Part shown: piece by piece, positions 46,017 to 57,620 of the stretch
Position numbering within the stretch: the stretch's first letter is position 1
How the letters are laid out: the number at the start of each line of letters is the position of its first letter
DNA from: Sesamum alatum
Lineage: Eukaryota > Streptophyta > Magnoliopsida > Lamiales > Pedaliaceae
Assembly: GCA_034509735.1 (NCBI GenBank)
Contig: JACGWO010000006.1
Location: 9,811,001 to 9,875,000, forward strand
Reading direction: 5' to 3'
Length of the DNA: 64,000 nt
The notes under the pieces: model-generated
What the model saw: only the letters and a program-made list of their open reading frames with translations
Database searches by the model: none
What the model was told of the DNA's origin: nothing
Position numbers and translations under genes: made by a program

Positions 46017-49000
46017 TTAAGGACCCGAAAGCGCCCAACAGAGAACGATGAAGAGTTCAAAAGGCCTATCCTCCAATAGACTTTGCACAGTGCGCATACG
46101 AGCCTCAATTGTGTCACAGTCGCTTGAGATGATGTACCACGGTAGACCCGCAAAAGCCCGCACCCACCTGGCAAAGGTGCACCAACGGAAGGCGTGGAAA
46201 GTGTCTTCCCCCTGCGAGCACCGGACACAATCAATCTTGATGGGAACCCCTTGTCGGTGCAAGTTTTTCGCTGCCAGGATCGCCCCTTTGCATGCCCTCT
46301 ATGCGAACAGTTGGACCGTCGGAGCGACGAGGGCCTTGCCAGGGATTGGCATTGATAGACGTGCCTCCAGGCTTGATAAGCTCAGCGGCAGCTGATATGC
46401 GTTGCGCATTGTGAATCTGCCACTTGCCTCATAATGCAAAAGTTGAACGTCCTCTGCAGCATTCCCCCAAGTAGAAGCTGCAGGATCTCCTCGGCATCCA
46501 TGGTAGAGAATTCCTCCCATATCAGCGGCTCAATCTAGGTAGCGCCCCCCTCATAGACTATCCTGGCGACTGTCTCATGTTGTGGTAGCGGCACGATGCC
46601 TAAATGATCCAAAACATGATAGGACGAGGCAACTAGGGATCACCAAATATCCGCACACTTTGTCCATTCCCAATCTTCCACCTAAGATCCACTTCAACCA
46701 ACTCCCCTGCCTTGTAGATAGACCTCTATGAATAGGAGGAATGTCCTCCCATGTGTGTCGAAAGGAACTCGGAGTCTCCGAAGTACTTATGTTGGAGGAG
46801 TCGGCTGAGTAGGCTATTCAGCTGAGTGACGAGATGCCATGCCTGTTTTGCGGGCATGCCCTTGTTGAAAGCCTTCAAGCTGCGGAACCCTAGCCCACCA
46901 TCCTGTTTTTTGTTGCACAACTTCCGCCAGGTGATCCAATGAATTTAGTGCTCCTGACTCACGTTCCAAAAGAAGTTGGCTTCCATCCATTCAATTTCCC
47001 GAAGAAGTGTGTTAGGGATACAGAAGCAACTCATAACATACGTGGGTATGGCCTGGATAACCGCTTTAATGAGCACCCCTCGTCTGACTTGTGACAAGCA
47101 CTTTACTGTCCAATTTTGAATTTTACCCACACTCGTTCTTTCAGGTTAGACCTAGCGCTTTGAACGTCCCATGAACATGGGCAAACTAAGATTTATCGTG
47201 CTTCAACACCTCCCGAACTCTTAATAGCGCAGCGAGCTCCCCCTCAATAGCTCCAGGCACGTTCTGGCTGAATACCATCGCAGATTTGTCGAGTTGATCT
47301 GCAAACCCAGGGCTGCCTCAAAATCTGACAGCAGTTGTTTTACACATTGCATGGCTGCCCCCGTAGCTTGACAAAAAATCAACGTGTCGTTCGCGAACAA
47401 GAGGTCAGAAATCAATGGCGCACTGCTGGATATCTCCACCCCCTTGGAGGTGGCTCCTCCTCTCTTCACGTTGAGTAAGACAGGTCAAAATTTTAGCACA
47501 GAAAAGGAATAGGTATGGCGACAGAGGACCCCCCTGGCGGAGGTCCCTTTCCGGTCAAATAAAACCAAATTGTTTACCTTGTTGTAAAATTGAGTTGGAA
47601 ACGAAGGAAACACATAACATAATTAAAGCAACGAAACGAGGGTGAAAACCTACTCCAAGCAAAAACACTTTCAAGGAAACACCACTCTACTCGGTCATAG
47701 GCCTTACTGATGTCGAGCTTGAGTGCCGCATGGCCAACTTTACCCCAATACTTTTGAGATAAAAAATGGTTCAATTCATATGTAATAAGAACATTATCGA
47801 TGATCAGACAACTCGGGATGCAAACAGATTGGGATTCCAAAATTAGGCTTCCTAGGTGGGGTTTCAAGCGATTGGCGAGGGCTTTAGAAGCGATTTTGTA
47901 TACCACATTATAGAGACTAATATATCGAAATTGTGTTGTCGTGTCCGAGGTAGCGCATTTAGGATTAAGGACAATGTGGGTGAAGTTAAGTTAGGGAGCG
48001 GGGCTATTATTATTCAAAATATCTAAACGCAAGAGGTAATATCGGAGCCAACAATATGCCAAAAATTTTGGTAAAAGAATGGAGACATACCATATGGACC
48101 TGGGGATTTGAAAGGATACATCTAAGAAAGGGCATTGTTCACCTCTTCTCGTGTGTGTAAGGTTCAGTTAGGGCCTCGTTCATATCTGCCGTCACACGCA
48201 GCACCAAATCAACGAGTATCTCGTCCACCTTGTCCGTCATGGGTCTCGTGGATTGGAATAAGGAGCGGAAGTAACCAATGATCTCCTTCTCAATATAACT
48301 CGCATCTGTGACTATAGTCCCGTCAGCTACACGAAGCCGTTGGATCTCATTTCTTCGTTTTCATTTTGAAGCTCATGGTGAAAAAAAGGCCCTATTTATG
48401 TCCCCCTCTTTCAGCCATTAGGCCTTCTTTTGTTGCTTCCAAAGTAGTTCCTCGCGCTCAAGGAATTTTTCTAGTTCGATCCGCAACATCTCAATTTGTT
48501 GTGTGGTGGACTAAGAAAACACCCCTGTTCCTGCCTCACAAATCTATTGATTGAGAGTCTTAATGCACTGGCCCAGATCCCCAAACTTAAACTTGTCCCA
48601 AGTCTATAAGTGTGAGCTGCAATTCTGAATTTTCTCCAGAACCCCTCCTGCCACTGTTTTGTAGAAAGGGCATTCCACCCTGTTTCAACTGTTGTTGCAG
48701 AACCCGTGTAGCGCAGCCAGGCGGCCTCAAATCTATACACTTTGCCACCCGATCCAGGCTGGGCCTGATAGTCGTGATCAAGCTCAATATGGAGAGCTAG
48801 GTGATCCGAACTGGCGACTAGCAAATGTGTGACCAACCTGTTCGGGAACGTCCTCAACCACTCAGCGTTGCTATAGCCCCGACCACAGACGCTCCCGCAC
48901 CATTACCGAGTGTGCACGGTTGTTGCACCATGTAAAAGCAGCGCCTTGAAACCCTATGTTGGAGACGCTATTATCCATCAAATATCTTCTAAAATTGTCC

Positions 49001-49471
49001 ATCTGCCAAGCTGGCCATGAGAGTAGCCCCTCTTTTTCGTGTTGATGCAGCAGCTCATTAAAATCTCCCGCCACCAGCCATGCCCGGATGGACTAACAAT
49101 TGAGTCGGTGAAGCAAGTCCCATGACTCCTTTTGCTTGGCCGTCTTTGGATCCATAAAATCCCATAAAGTGCCAGGAGGTTGCCTCCCCCGTGACATGAA
49201 TAGTTGCATTAATGTGATTATCGGAGTAAGATTGCACCATGACGTTGACGTCCTTCTGCCAAAAGAGTGCCAAACCCCCTCCTCGTACTTTAGAACCGAA
49301 CCCCAATCCGTGTAGACTAAATTAATCCCGAATACTATCACATCTCCTTATAGAAAGCTTGGTCTTGGAGACAAAGATCAAGCTAGGGTTATGGAGGCGA
49401 ATCAAATCGCCGAGTGATCGAACTATCCAAGGGGACCCCAACCCCTGACAGTTCCAGCATAAGAGTTTCAT
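46017..49471 (-). pseudogene. LINE ORF2 relic (endonuclease, reverse transcriptase, zinc finger)
   Basis: The start at 49471 gives MKLLCWNCQGLGSPW, the classical endonuclease N-terminus. Next are GGGLALFWQKDVNV (49058-49306), MAGDFNELLHQHEKEG and GAAFTWCNNR (48871-49074), and SSDHLALHIELDHD (48780-48857), the catalytic SDH. RT: IASKALANRLKPHLGSLI and KLDISKAYDRVEW (47574-47906), then DLLFANDTLIFCQATGAA (47221-47469), where the usual FADD is FAND. The thumb region is at 46726-47130. The zinc finger CVRCSQGEDTFHAFRWC is at 46160-46262. Frame changes between these blocks and the FAND substitution make it inactive. Confidence 0.87.
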
Positions 49472-51520
49472 GGTTGATGGAGAGATTGCGTCGGGGCAGT
49501 CTCCACTAAAATTGAGTCCTCAACCTCATCAATCAACTGACGACGCTTGCACGCATGAGTCCCTTTGGGGGTATTGTCCAGAATAAAGATCCCATGATGG
49601 CATTTCTGCGATGCAGCTTAGGTGTGCAGCTTAGGTGCTTCCTCTAGCCCGTCGGCCCCTTTGTCGGGTACCCAACCCCTGCCTCTCAGTATAGCACAAA
49701 ACCGAAGAGGGATACTGACTAGCTCTGATTCAAAAGCAACTGTAAACCCTGGTGGACTGCCCCTTGTCTGATTGCCAAGTCATCTACAAGATCTCTAAGA
49801 GACACCGCCTTCAGCTGGGGTTTGTTTCAGGAATTTTGGATGTGTCCATTAGAACCCCATTTTCAACAATGACCTCCAAAGGCCCATCCCCATCGTCTAC
49901 TTGAGCCGGGCTGCCACGCGAGACGACAGTCATAACATGTGGTGGTTGCCAATCTACAGCCCCTCCTCTTGTAATTCCGACATCCACATCATTGGCCCTG
50001 GAGTGTGGAGGCCCTTTCCTTGCTATAGGGCCTTGTTCAGTGCTATCAATAGGTTGTTGTGCCCTATGAAACCCTGACACGTCTCACCCTCGATCGCTGA
50101 AATCCCATCAAAAGCGCCAAATATGTATGTCCCATGTTTTCCCGAGTGGTGCACCCAGGGTATGCGTTGTTCACTCGAGTGAGGGGTATGGGAAGATCGT
50201 CGTGTCTGATTACGAGTCGGGAGGGGAGGCCAAAGCCAAGCTCCATATGCATGTTGTCACCTAATCCACAAACCCCTCAGTGAATAAATTTTCACAGTAG
50301 TTACCTGTATGTCCTAGTCTGCCGTAGAGGTAGCAAAAGTTCGGCAGGCGCTCGTAGGTGAAAGTAACCAAATACTCATCGCTCCCCGTGGTGCATAATT
50401 TTAGTGCCCGTTTCAAGGAGACACTAACGTGTAGTCCCACCCTAATCCGCAAGGAGCCCCCCGAAGAGAAGTCATGATCATCCGAACCCATGTCCTGGAA
50501 AATCCCTAATTTCTTGTCGATAAAGGAGGCCATGCTCCTAGGCATTCTGCTCAGCGGGAGATTATGGATGTGAACATGGAAGTCGCAATGAGTGAGGTCA
50601 ACATGCAGTGGATTTTCGTACTCCTTCACCTCGTTCAGAATGAGGACATTTGTTTTAAGCTCCAAGGGCACCCGACGAGCCCCCAATTCCTGTCGATCAC
50701 ATGATTGAAGCGAAACAGGAGACGTGATTGAGGTAGTTCTCTAATACTCATACCCTTTACCGGATTCAACATCCCTTCTACGGATCGACTCAACCCCTCA
50801 AAATTATATGGCCTGCCTGATAAGAGTAGTCCAACCAAGAAAAGTCGTGCCGATCGGAATCAATGTACCAGATGTCATCCGAAATAACCTCTCCCATCGC
50901 CTCTTCCTCAGTCAACTTCAGTTGACTACCAAGTTCACCTATACTTTGACCCATGAGCCCCGAGATAGCTAGACAGATGAGATACCCATGTGCCATGGTG
51001 CAAATTAGTCGAGATATGAACCAGGCGCTAGTCTCTACTCTCACACTCGATTATGAGAACCTGTAACACAAACAAGAAAATGAAAAAGTGGATCAGGACG
51101 CCAAACTCCGGAGGATAAGCCTGTCCCACGATCAAAAGAACCCTAGCCCTATACTAAGCAAAAACCTAACCCTAGAATACTAAGAAACTATCAAAGACAA
51201 CATAAGAAAAAAACAGCAGGAAGGACGATAGAAATAGGAGGAGAAAGACGCGAAAGAACGAGAAAAGAACGCAACAAAAGACCCCAACAGAAAACACAAA
51301 AATCTAGCTAAAGGAGAACAAAAAGTAGGAGGATGGAAGGCCAGTCGTGGTCGTTGTCCGTCTGTAAAGCCACCGACACAAGTTGAGATGATCGCAAGCC
51401 ACACTCGGGAAACGGTGGTGGAACGGGGTGGAGATGGATATGTGTGAGGGGGGCGGTGGTGGAAATTCGTCGAGAAACCCTCATCGAGAGAGAACGTAGA
51501 CTCCCATGCAATGAGAGAAC
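46018..51520 (-). mobile_element. Second L1-type LINE, 3'-truncated
   Basis: Read on the minus strand: leader about 51060-51520, ORF1 about 49500-51044 and ORF2 46017-49471. It is related to the LINE at 8.8-12.9 kb but better preserved. It ends abruptly inside the zinc-finger/RVT tail at 46017, directly against gypsy sequence, with no 3' UTR or poly(A). Each ORF has several frameshifts. Confidence 0.88.
49500..51044 (-). pseudogene. LINE ORF1 relic (DUF4283 / zinc knuckle)
   Basis: The N-terminal part (50790-51044) has GSQLKLTEEEAMGEVISDDI. The DUF4283-like part (50261-50686) has HVHIHNLPLSRMPRSMASFI and SLRIRVGLHVSVSLKRALKL. The zinc knuckle reads FCYLYGRLGHTGNYCE, in which the second Cys is Tyr. 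The C-terminal tail (49500-50250) is low-complexity Pro/Gly/Ser text in mixed frames. ORF1 products coat LINE RNA in family members. Confidence 0.8.
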
Positions 51521-51770
51521 TTTTAGATCGTCTTACATTAACATTTGTTGACGTTAGTTTAATTATACAAATATTTTTTGTTTTCCATAAAATTATAAAT
51601 GAACCCTTATAGTTGTAATTATAATGTATACCCCAAAGATAAAATTTACATGTATATTCTTGCATTGAGAAAAACTTACATCGACACCCATTTAGTGGTT
51701 GTAATTGTAAATTTACAAATGACAGTGAGTGTACTTTTATTTAGACATAACTTTGTGGTTGTTCATGTAA
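51521..51770. other. Short AT-rich flank between LINE and Mutator-like element 1
   Basis: It holds 'gttgtaattataatgtatacccc' style text like the arms of small plant Mutator-like elements, but no partner arm was found. It ends in the target duplication TTCATGTAA (51762-51770). Confidence 0.5.
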
Positions 51771-53195
51771 GGCTAAAATGCATAAAATCCCCCTGTGTTT
51801 TGAAAAGTCAACGAAAAACCCCCTTCTGTTATGAAAATAGACGAAAAACCCTCCTGTGTTTTGTAAAATTAAACTCAATCGCCCTTCTTCGTTAAAAGAC
51901 CCTAATGGTGTTAAATTTTTGGAAATTGACCGTTATGTCCTTGTTTATTATATATTATTCCTTATTTTAATAACCGTTGGATCTTCATTGATCATGTGAT
52001 AACCGTTAGATCGAAGCAATTAATTTTGACCATCAGATCTTAAATTTATAAAACAATCAACGGTTCAAATTTATTTAATTTTTAAATATATATTATAAAA
52101 AAATAAAAAAAAAATTATTTTACATAAAAAAAAAACACTTCCTTCCACCCCCCCCCCCCAACCCAACCCAACCCAACCCCCCGTTCCCACCCCTAACCCC
52201 ACCCGCCGCCCCCCGCCACCATCCCCCCGGCGCGCCCCCTGCCGCCCAGCAAAAGGGGGGCGACGGTGAGTGCCCAGCCAAACAGAGGCGACGGCTCACC
52301 GTCGCCCCCAATCTGGGCGAACGCAGTGAGCAAATCTGGGCGACGGCTCGCTGTCGCCCGGATCTAGTCTGGGCGACCGCGGTCGCCCAGGGCAGAAGTG
52401 GGAACGGCGGTCACCGGCGCCCATGGCATATCTGGGCGCCGGCGGCCGCCGTCCTAGATTAAAAAGAAAATTATTACTTTTATTTTTATTAAAAGTAAAA
52501 ATATTAGTTTTAGTTTTAGTTATTAAAAGTAAAAATATTAGTTTTAGTTTTAATTAAATAAATTATTTAATTATTTTAATTAAATAAAAGTATTATATTT
52601 TAGTTTTAAATACTTGTAATATTTATTATAATTTACATACTTTTAATTTATTATAAAAATATATTAATCTAAATAAAACCTTAATTAAGTAATAAAATGT
52701 AATTTTTATAATTGATTGAATTTATATTGATATAGATATTTAAATTATAAAAATTAAATATTAGTATATTATTTTTGTATCATGATTTTAATTTGTGTCA
52801 ATTTAAATTATAAATAAATTATAGATTTTTTTGGTATTTTAATATTTAAATAGATGTACTTAAGAACAAAATTATTTCTTTTTTTTAGGAGGGATGAAAT
52901 CAATAAAAGCCACTAAAGATAAGGTTAAAACAAGAAAATTTGACCATGGTAATTTTTAGCACAATATAAGGGTATTTTTGTCATTTAAGGGTCAAAAAAG
53001 GGGCAAAACGCGCAAAAAAATCATGCCCAAATGCACCATCCGCGCATGTATCCCACTTTCCGTTAGTTTCTGATGGAAAGGGTTTTTTTAGCTGAGTTTA
53101 ACAAAATACGAGGGATTTTTTTGCCTATTTTCAAATCACAGGGGGGTTTTTAGCTTTTTCAACAAAACACAGGGGGGGTAAATGGGAGTTTAGCC
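51771..53195. mobile_element. Mutator-like element 1 (non-autonomous)
   Basis: 1425 bp, beginning GGCTAAAATGC and ending ...TTTAGCC, with inverted terminal arms of roughly 110-150 bp built of C-rich phrases (CCCCCTGTGTTTTG, CCCCTTCTGTTATG). It is flanked by the perfect 9-bp direct repeat TTCATGTAA (51762-51770 and 53196-53204). The interior has a C-rich tract, a GC-rich palindromic block (52150-52460) and long AT-rich DNA. No transposase gene is seen. Confidence 0.9.
52260..52455. repeat. GC-rich palindromic repeat block inside Mutator-like element 1
   Basis: Repeats of CTGGGCGA(C) occur at 52312, 52336, 52369 and 52431, several forming palindromes. Positions 52369-52390 are a perfect 22-bp palindrome centred on CCGCGG, and 52287-52306 is GGCGACGG-CTCA-CCGTCGCC. 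CpG density is very high compared with the surroundings. Confidence 0.8.
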
Positions 53196-54114
53196 TTCAT
53201 GTAACTTACCAATAAATGTTAAGGAAAAAATCACCCCGAAAAGAAAAAAATATATGAAGAGATAATATGACCCCTTGTAGCTTTTAGAAAAAGGTGAATA
53301 AAACGTAAGGATAATTACATTTACACCCCTCATCTATTGTTCATTTACACAAACTACCTCTACCTTTTAATAAATTACAGAAATCATCCCTGACATCCTT
53401 TAAAATCCAAAAATACCCCTATTGAATTGGTCAAACTTTAACATAAATTTTAGTGGACAAAAATGCCCTTAGGGGTGTTTCTGTAATTACCAAAAGGTAT
53501 AGGGGTGTTAATGTAATGTTTATGATGATGAGTAATATGACCCCATATATTTTTTTATTATTTATATCAAACTTAAATTTAAATTTAAATTATTTTATCA
53601 ATTTTTTAATTGAATCTTTATATAAAATTACAGTTTCTAATAATTGAAATATTAAATTATTCAATTAATATATATTTCTAAAATTAGTTACTAGATTATA
53701 AGTTTAAATTAAAAAAAATATCATACTTGAATAAATTATTTGAAATTATTAAAATTAAAAAAATATTTATCCTCTATTTTTATTTATAACTTAATTTTAT
53801 TAAAATTAATATATTATAATTTAAAATAATTTATGAATTTTATATGAATCATAGCGGAATTAGTAAAATAAATAATTTATTTATTAAAAAGATATTTTAT
53901 TTTTTTTAAAATTATCCCTCATCCCGCTGCCCCGCCTGCGCCCTCCTCGCCGCCTCCCCGTCTGCCCCCGACCCCTCTTCCGCTTTCGCCCGCCTTCGTT
54001 GTCGCCCTCCGCCACCTTCGTCTGCTATCTAAATATGTACAAAAATATAAACAAATATTATATATATATTTATATATGTATAAATATATATATATACATA
54101 TATGTATAATTTAT

Positions 54115-55365
54115 GGGCAAATTGCAATTTTAAAAATGGCAAATAGTCCCCTTATGAAAAATAAATTAGCAATTTACCCCCTTCTGTTTTTATAAAAGAG
54201 GCAAAATACCCCCCACGCGAGTTGTGCAAAACACGCGCTAATTTTCTTTTATTTTTTTATTTTTTTATATTTAATTTTATTATCAATCGTTGGATCTCGT
54301 CTTTAGAGGTCAACGGTGCAGATTTAATTTTACATATATAATTATATACAAAAAGTATAAATATATTTTTTTATAAATATATATAATATATATAAATATA
54401 ATATATACAAAAAAAACCCTCCCCCACCTAGCCCCCCCCCCCCCCGGTCGCCGTCGCCGGCCATTGCCGTCCCTCCCATTCCCATCACGGCTGCCTTTCT
54501 CCCTTCGCCCCTTCCCTTCCCTACCACCGCTGCAACCCTCCACCTCTTCACCCCGCCGCTGCGCCACCTCCTCCTCCACCGTTGCGCCACCTCCTCCCCT
54601 CACCACTCCGCCTCTACGTTGCTCCTTCCCCACTGCCGTGCCCCCCTCTGCGCTCCCCCTTCCCCACCGCTACGCCCGCCTCTACGCTTCTCCTTCCCCA
54701 CGCCCGCGCCCGCCTCTGCTTTCTCTCCCACGGCGCTTCAAATCGTCGGTCGCCTCCCCCTCTCTCCCAGCCTCAGATCGTCTGCCGCCACTTCCCCAGC
54801 CCCTCAGATCGTCGAACGCCTCCCCCTCTCTCCCCGGCTCCACCTCCGACCCCACCCTTCGACTTCCCCATTTTTTTCATTATTTTTTATTTATTTTTTT
54901 AATGGTGTGTGTATATGTGGTATATCTATATGTGTATGTATATATTTTATATATTATTTATTGTATAAATTTATGTTTATTAGTTTATAAATTTATTTTT
55001 GTAACAAAAAAAATATGAGCCATTGATCTAATCTAAATGGATGTAAGCCATTGATTTGCATATCAAATATAAACCGTTGATTTATATTAGAAAAAATATA
55101 GACCATTGATTTGTTTATTAAATATGAACCATTGATATATATATATATAAACAAAATCCAATGGTTTATAATTAAGGGTATAATGGTAATTTTATAGAAA
55201 AAAATTAAGCAAAATCGCACACAAAGCGCGTGTTGCACCTCCTACGCGAAGGGAGTATTTTGCTACTATTTTTAACATTGAAGGGGGTAAATTGCTAATT
55301 TATTTTTCACAAGGGGACTATTTGTCATTTTTGACTAACACAGGTAGGTAAATTGCAATTTGCCC
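54115..55365. mobile_element. Mutator-like element 3, nested in element 2
   Basis: 1251 bp. Ends GGGCAAATTGCAATTT and its complement; arms of about 140 bp share GGCAAATAGTCCCCTT, AAATAAATTAGCAATTTACC and a CGCG-containing phrase near AACACGCGC. It is flanked by the 10-bp repeat TATAATTTAT (54105-54114 and 55366-55375). It contains a C-rich GC island (54418-54870) and a series of 'ccattgat' repeats (55018-55170). No transposase. Confidence 0.9.
54418..54870 (+). other. GC-rich, proline/serine-coding island in Mutator-like element 3
   Basis: The block is pyrimidine-rich with CTCCGCCT-, TCGTCGGTCGCC- and CCTCAGATCGTC-type phrases repeated two to three times (for example CAGATCGTC at 54774 and 54813). 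Three overlapping plus-strand frames stay open (184, 106 and 123 codons), all Pro/Ser/Arg-rich. That all frames are open points to composition, not selection. It could be a captured gene fragment or a locally expanded repeat. Confidence 0.5.
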
Positions 55366-56108
55366 TATAATTTATTAATCATAGTAAATTTTAGATACAA
55401 ATAAACATAGTGGATAAATGATCTTTTAACTTTAAGAATCTAAAATTATTTATACAAGTGTGATAATTACAATTTAAATGTATAGCCTAGTAACTAACTT
55501 TTATAATATATTAATTGAATAAATTAATATTTAATTATTAAAACGTGTAATATATGTAAAGATTCAATAAAAATAGTTAATAAAATAATTTAAACTTAAA
55601 TTTAAGTTTGATATAATTTATTAATTTTAGTTATAAATAAAATAGAGGATAAATAATTTTTTAATTTTAAAAATCTAAAATATTTATACAAGTGTAATAA
55701 TTATAACTTAAATGTACAACATAGTAACTAACTTTATAAATATATATTAATTGAATAATTTCATATTTTAATTATTAAAATCTGTAATTTCATATAGAGA
55801 TTAAATTAAAAAAAAGTTAATAAAATAATTTAAATTTGATATAAATAATAAAAAAATATATGCAGTCATATTACTCATCCTCACAGACATTACATTAACA
55901 CCCGCTCTACCTTTTGGTAATTACAGAAACACCCCTAAAGGCATTTTTATCCTTCAAAATTTATAGTAAAGTTTGACCAAATCAATAGGGGTATTTTTGA
56001 GTTTTAAAGGCTGTCAAAGGTGGTTTCTGTAATTTTTCAAAAGGCAGGGATGGTTTGTGTAAATGGATAATAGGTGAGGGGTGTAAATGTAATTATCCCT
56101 AAAACGTA

Positions 56109-57000
56109 TTCAACAAAATGTGAGCAATAATTCTTTTTCAAAAAACCTACAAAATCATTTCATTCAATTCAAATTACCAATCATGTAAATTGAATTAACT
56201 AAGGAATGATGATTTCATTACCTTTCGATTTGTTTATGTATATTAGCAATCCTATTCAAATATGATTATTTTTTTTTATACTTATTCTATTTTTAAATTC
56301 ATTTCTTTTCCACTTAATGTTATTCTAACGGATCAATTATCCCCCAACGCGTTTGTTTGAATCTTTTTATTTGGTAATAATATTGAATCAGGGAAAGAAA
56401 CATATTCCCAAAAATGAGGAGTATGAATAAAAATTCGAGAATCTAAAACCTTAACATTTGGATGACATTTTTTTCATTTATCTTGGGAATCTCCAATAAA
56501 GATATATAGATATTATTGCCCTTTATATCACGTATCTTTCTATAATATTTATGTATAGATATGTTTATATATAAATATACCTAAATAAATTTGTGATATT
56601 TTATTTTATTATAGTAATATAATATATTTCCATGCGCATAAATGCATTAAAATTTAACTTTTAAAATATATTAAAATTTTATATATTTTTTGGTACTTTG
56701 ATATTTAATTAATAATTAAATAGTAATTTAAACTAATCAATAATATTAATTTTTTAAAATATATTTCAAAAAGAAAGAGGGACAAATGGACATTTGAACC
56801 CATAAAAATAACCCTAAAAAAAGTAAAAAATGAACCTACTCGAATTATATACACACGTTTCATAGCTAAAAATGCAGAACTTTTCAGTTATATTTGCTAA
56901 AAATTTGAAATTTATAAAAGTATTATTATATATCATTCTTTTAAACTATCTATTAATATATACAAATCAACAAAAAAAAATTTAAATTTACTTTTAAATT
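56109..57000. other. AT-rich DNA without genes
   Basis: Nothing coding is seen. It includes the left copy of a direct repeat of about 180 bp (see 56655-58110). Confidence 0.55.
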
Positions 57001-57029
57001 ATTTGTTATTTTTATACACAATAAAATTC

Positions 57030-57345
57030 ATCGCCATCGATCCCAACCTAGGTGACCCCAACTGGATCAATCTTTGTTGGCTGGGCTAAGCAAGAGTGAG
57101 CTTATTCAAGCGGATATGCGACAACTCTCGCTAATCAGTCTTGGACCTTCCATGGCAAGCCCTGTTCACATGACAGGCAAAACCCAGCGGTTTCTGATTC
57201 AATTGGCTTGGATTCAATAGCAGCTATCCTTTTTGGTCTAGAATGTTTAGTCAAGGAAAGCGGTGGCAGATCCTTTACTGGTTTCTTATGGATTGTGTAT
57301 GAGGGGCAACCTAGGGATGGGGACTCTTAGAAAAAAAAAGGTTAC
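57030..57345. other. Low-AT block of unknown origin
   Basis: Base composition is gene-like or organelle-like compared with the AT-rich surroundings (e.g. CCTAGGTGACCCCAACTGGA, GGAAAGCGGTGGCAGATCC). All six frames have stops and I cannot match it to a known gene. A captured gene scrap or transferred organelle DNA is possible. Confidence 0.4.
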
Positions 57346-57384
57346 TAGATGACCCGTACATAGTTGTGCTATAGCAGAAGTCAT

Positions 57385-57620
57385 TCCCTAGGTAACATAC
57401 CTAGGTGACCGCAACGGCTTTCGCTCAGATCTTGATGACCGCTGTCGCGGCACCTAGGACTCATATGGGCGCCACAACGAGGGCTCATCCAGGCAACCAA
57501 GGCAACCATCGTCATGGCCGCCCAGGGTTCATTCAGGTGACCGCTACAGCAGTGTCGCGGTCGCCTATGGTGATCTGGGTGACGACGGCAGTTGTCGTCG
57601 TCGTTGCCCAGAATTTGTTT
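57385..57620. repeat. Decayed relative of the GC-rich palindromic block of Mutator-like element 1
   Basis: Phrases such as GGTGACCGCTACAG, GTCGCGGTCGCC and GATCTGGGTGACGACGG mirror CTGGGCGACCG-type units at 52312-52440, with CG often replaced by TG or CA. The AT-rich tail after it (57870-57930) also resembles 52749-52790 (ATTTTTGTAT, ATTTTAATTT). Confidence 0.55.

Larger units (their letters stand above)
37005..46017 (+). mobile_element. Ty3/gypsy (Tat-like) LTR retrotransposon lacking its 3' end
   Basis: The order 5' LTR, PBS, gag, protease, RT, RNase H, integrase, repetitive non-coding spacer and antisense ORF fits the Tat lineage of plant Ty3/gypsy elements. All genes are broken by frameshifts and stops. 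The element stops at about 46017, where LINE sequence begins. No 3' LTR is found on either side of that LINE, so target duplications cannot be checked. Confidence 0.88.
53308..56099. mobile_element. Mutator-like element 2 (non-autonomous), host of element 3
   Basis: 2792 bp including a nested insertion (about 1.5 kb without it). Ends AGGATAATTACATTTACACC and the complement of ...GTAATTATCCC match closely over about 230 bp (including CCCCTATTGA, TTGGTCAAACTTTA and GGGGTGTTTCTGTAATTACC). It is flanked by the perfect 9-bp repeat TAAAACGTA (53299-53307 and 56100-56108). The right subterminal AT-rich part (55400-55870) is itself duplicated in tandem. A GC-rich fragment lies at 53925-54015. No transposase. 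Confidence 0.9.

Noticed and set aside
54464..55018. 184-codon ORF as a real protein gene
   Set aside because: Low-complexity Pro/Ser composition, several open frames at once and no domain; it lies within a non-autonomous Mutator-like element.
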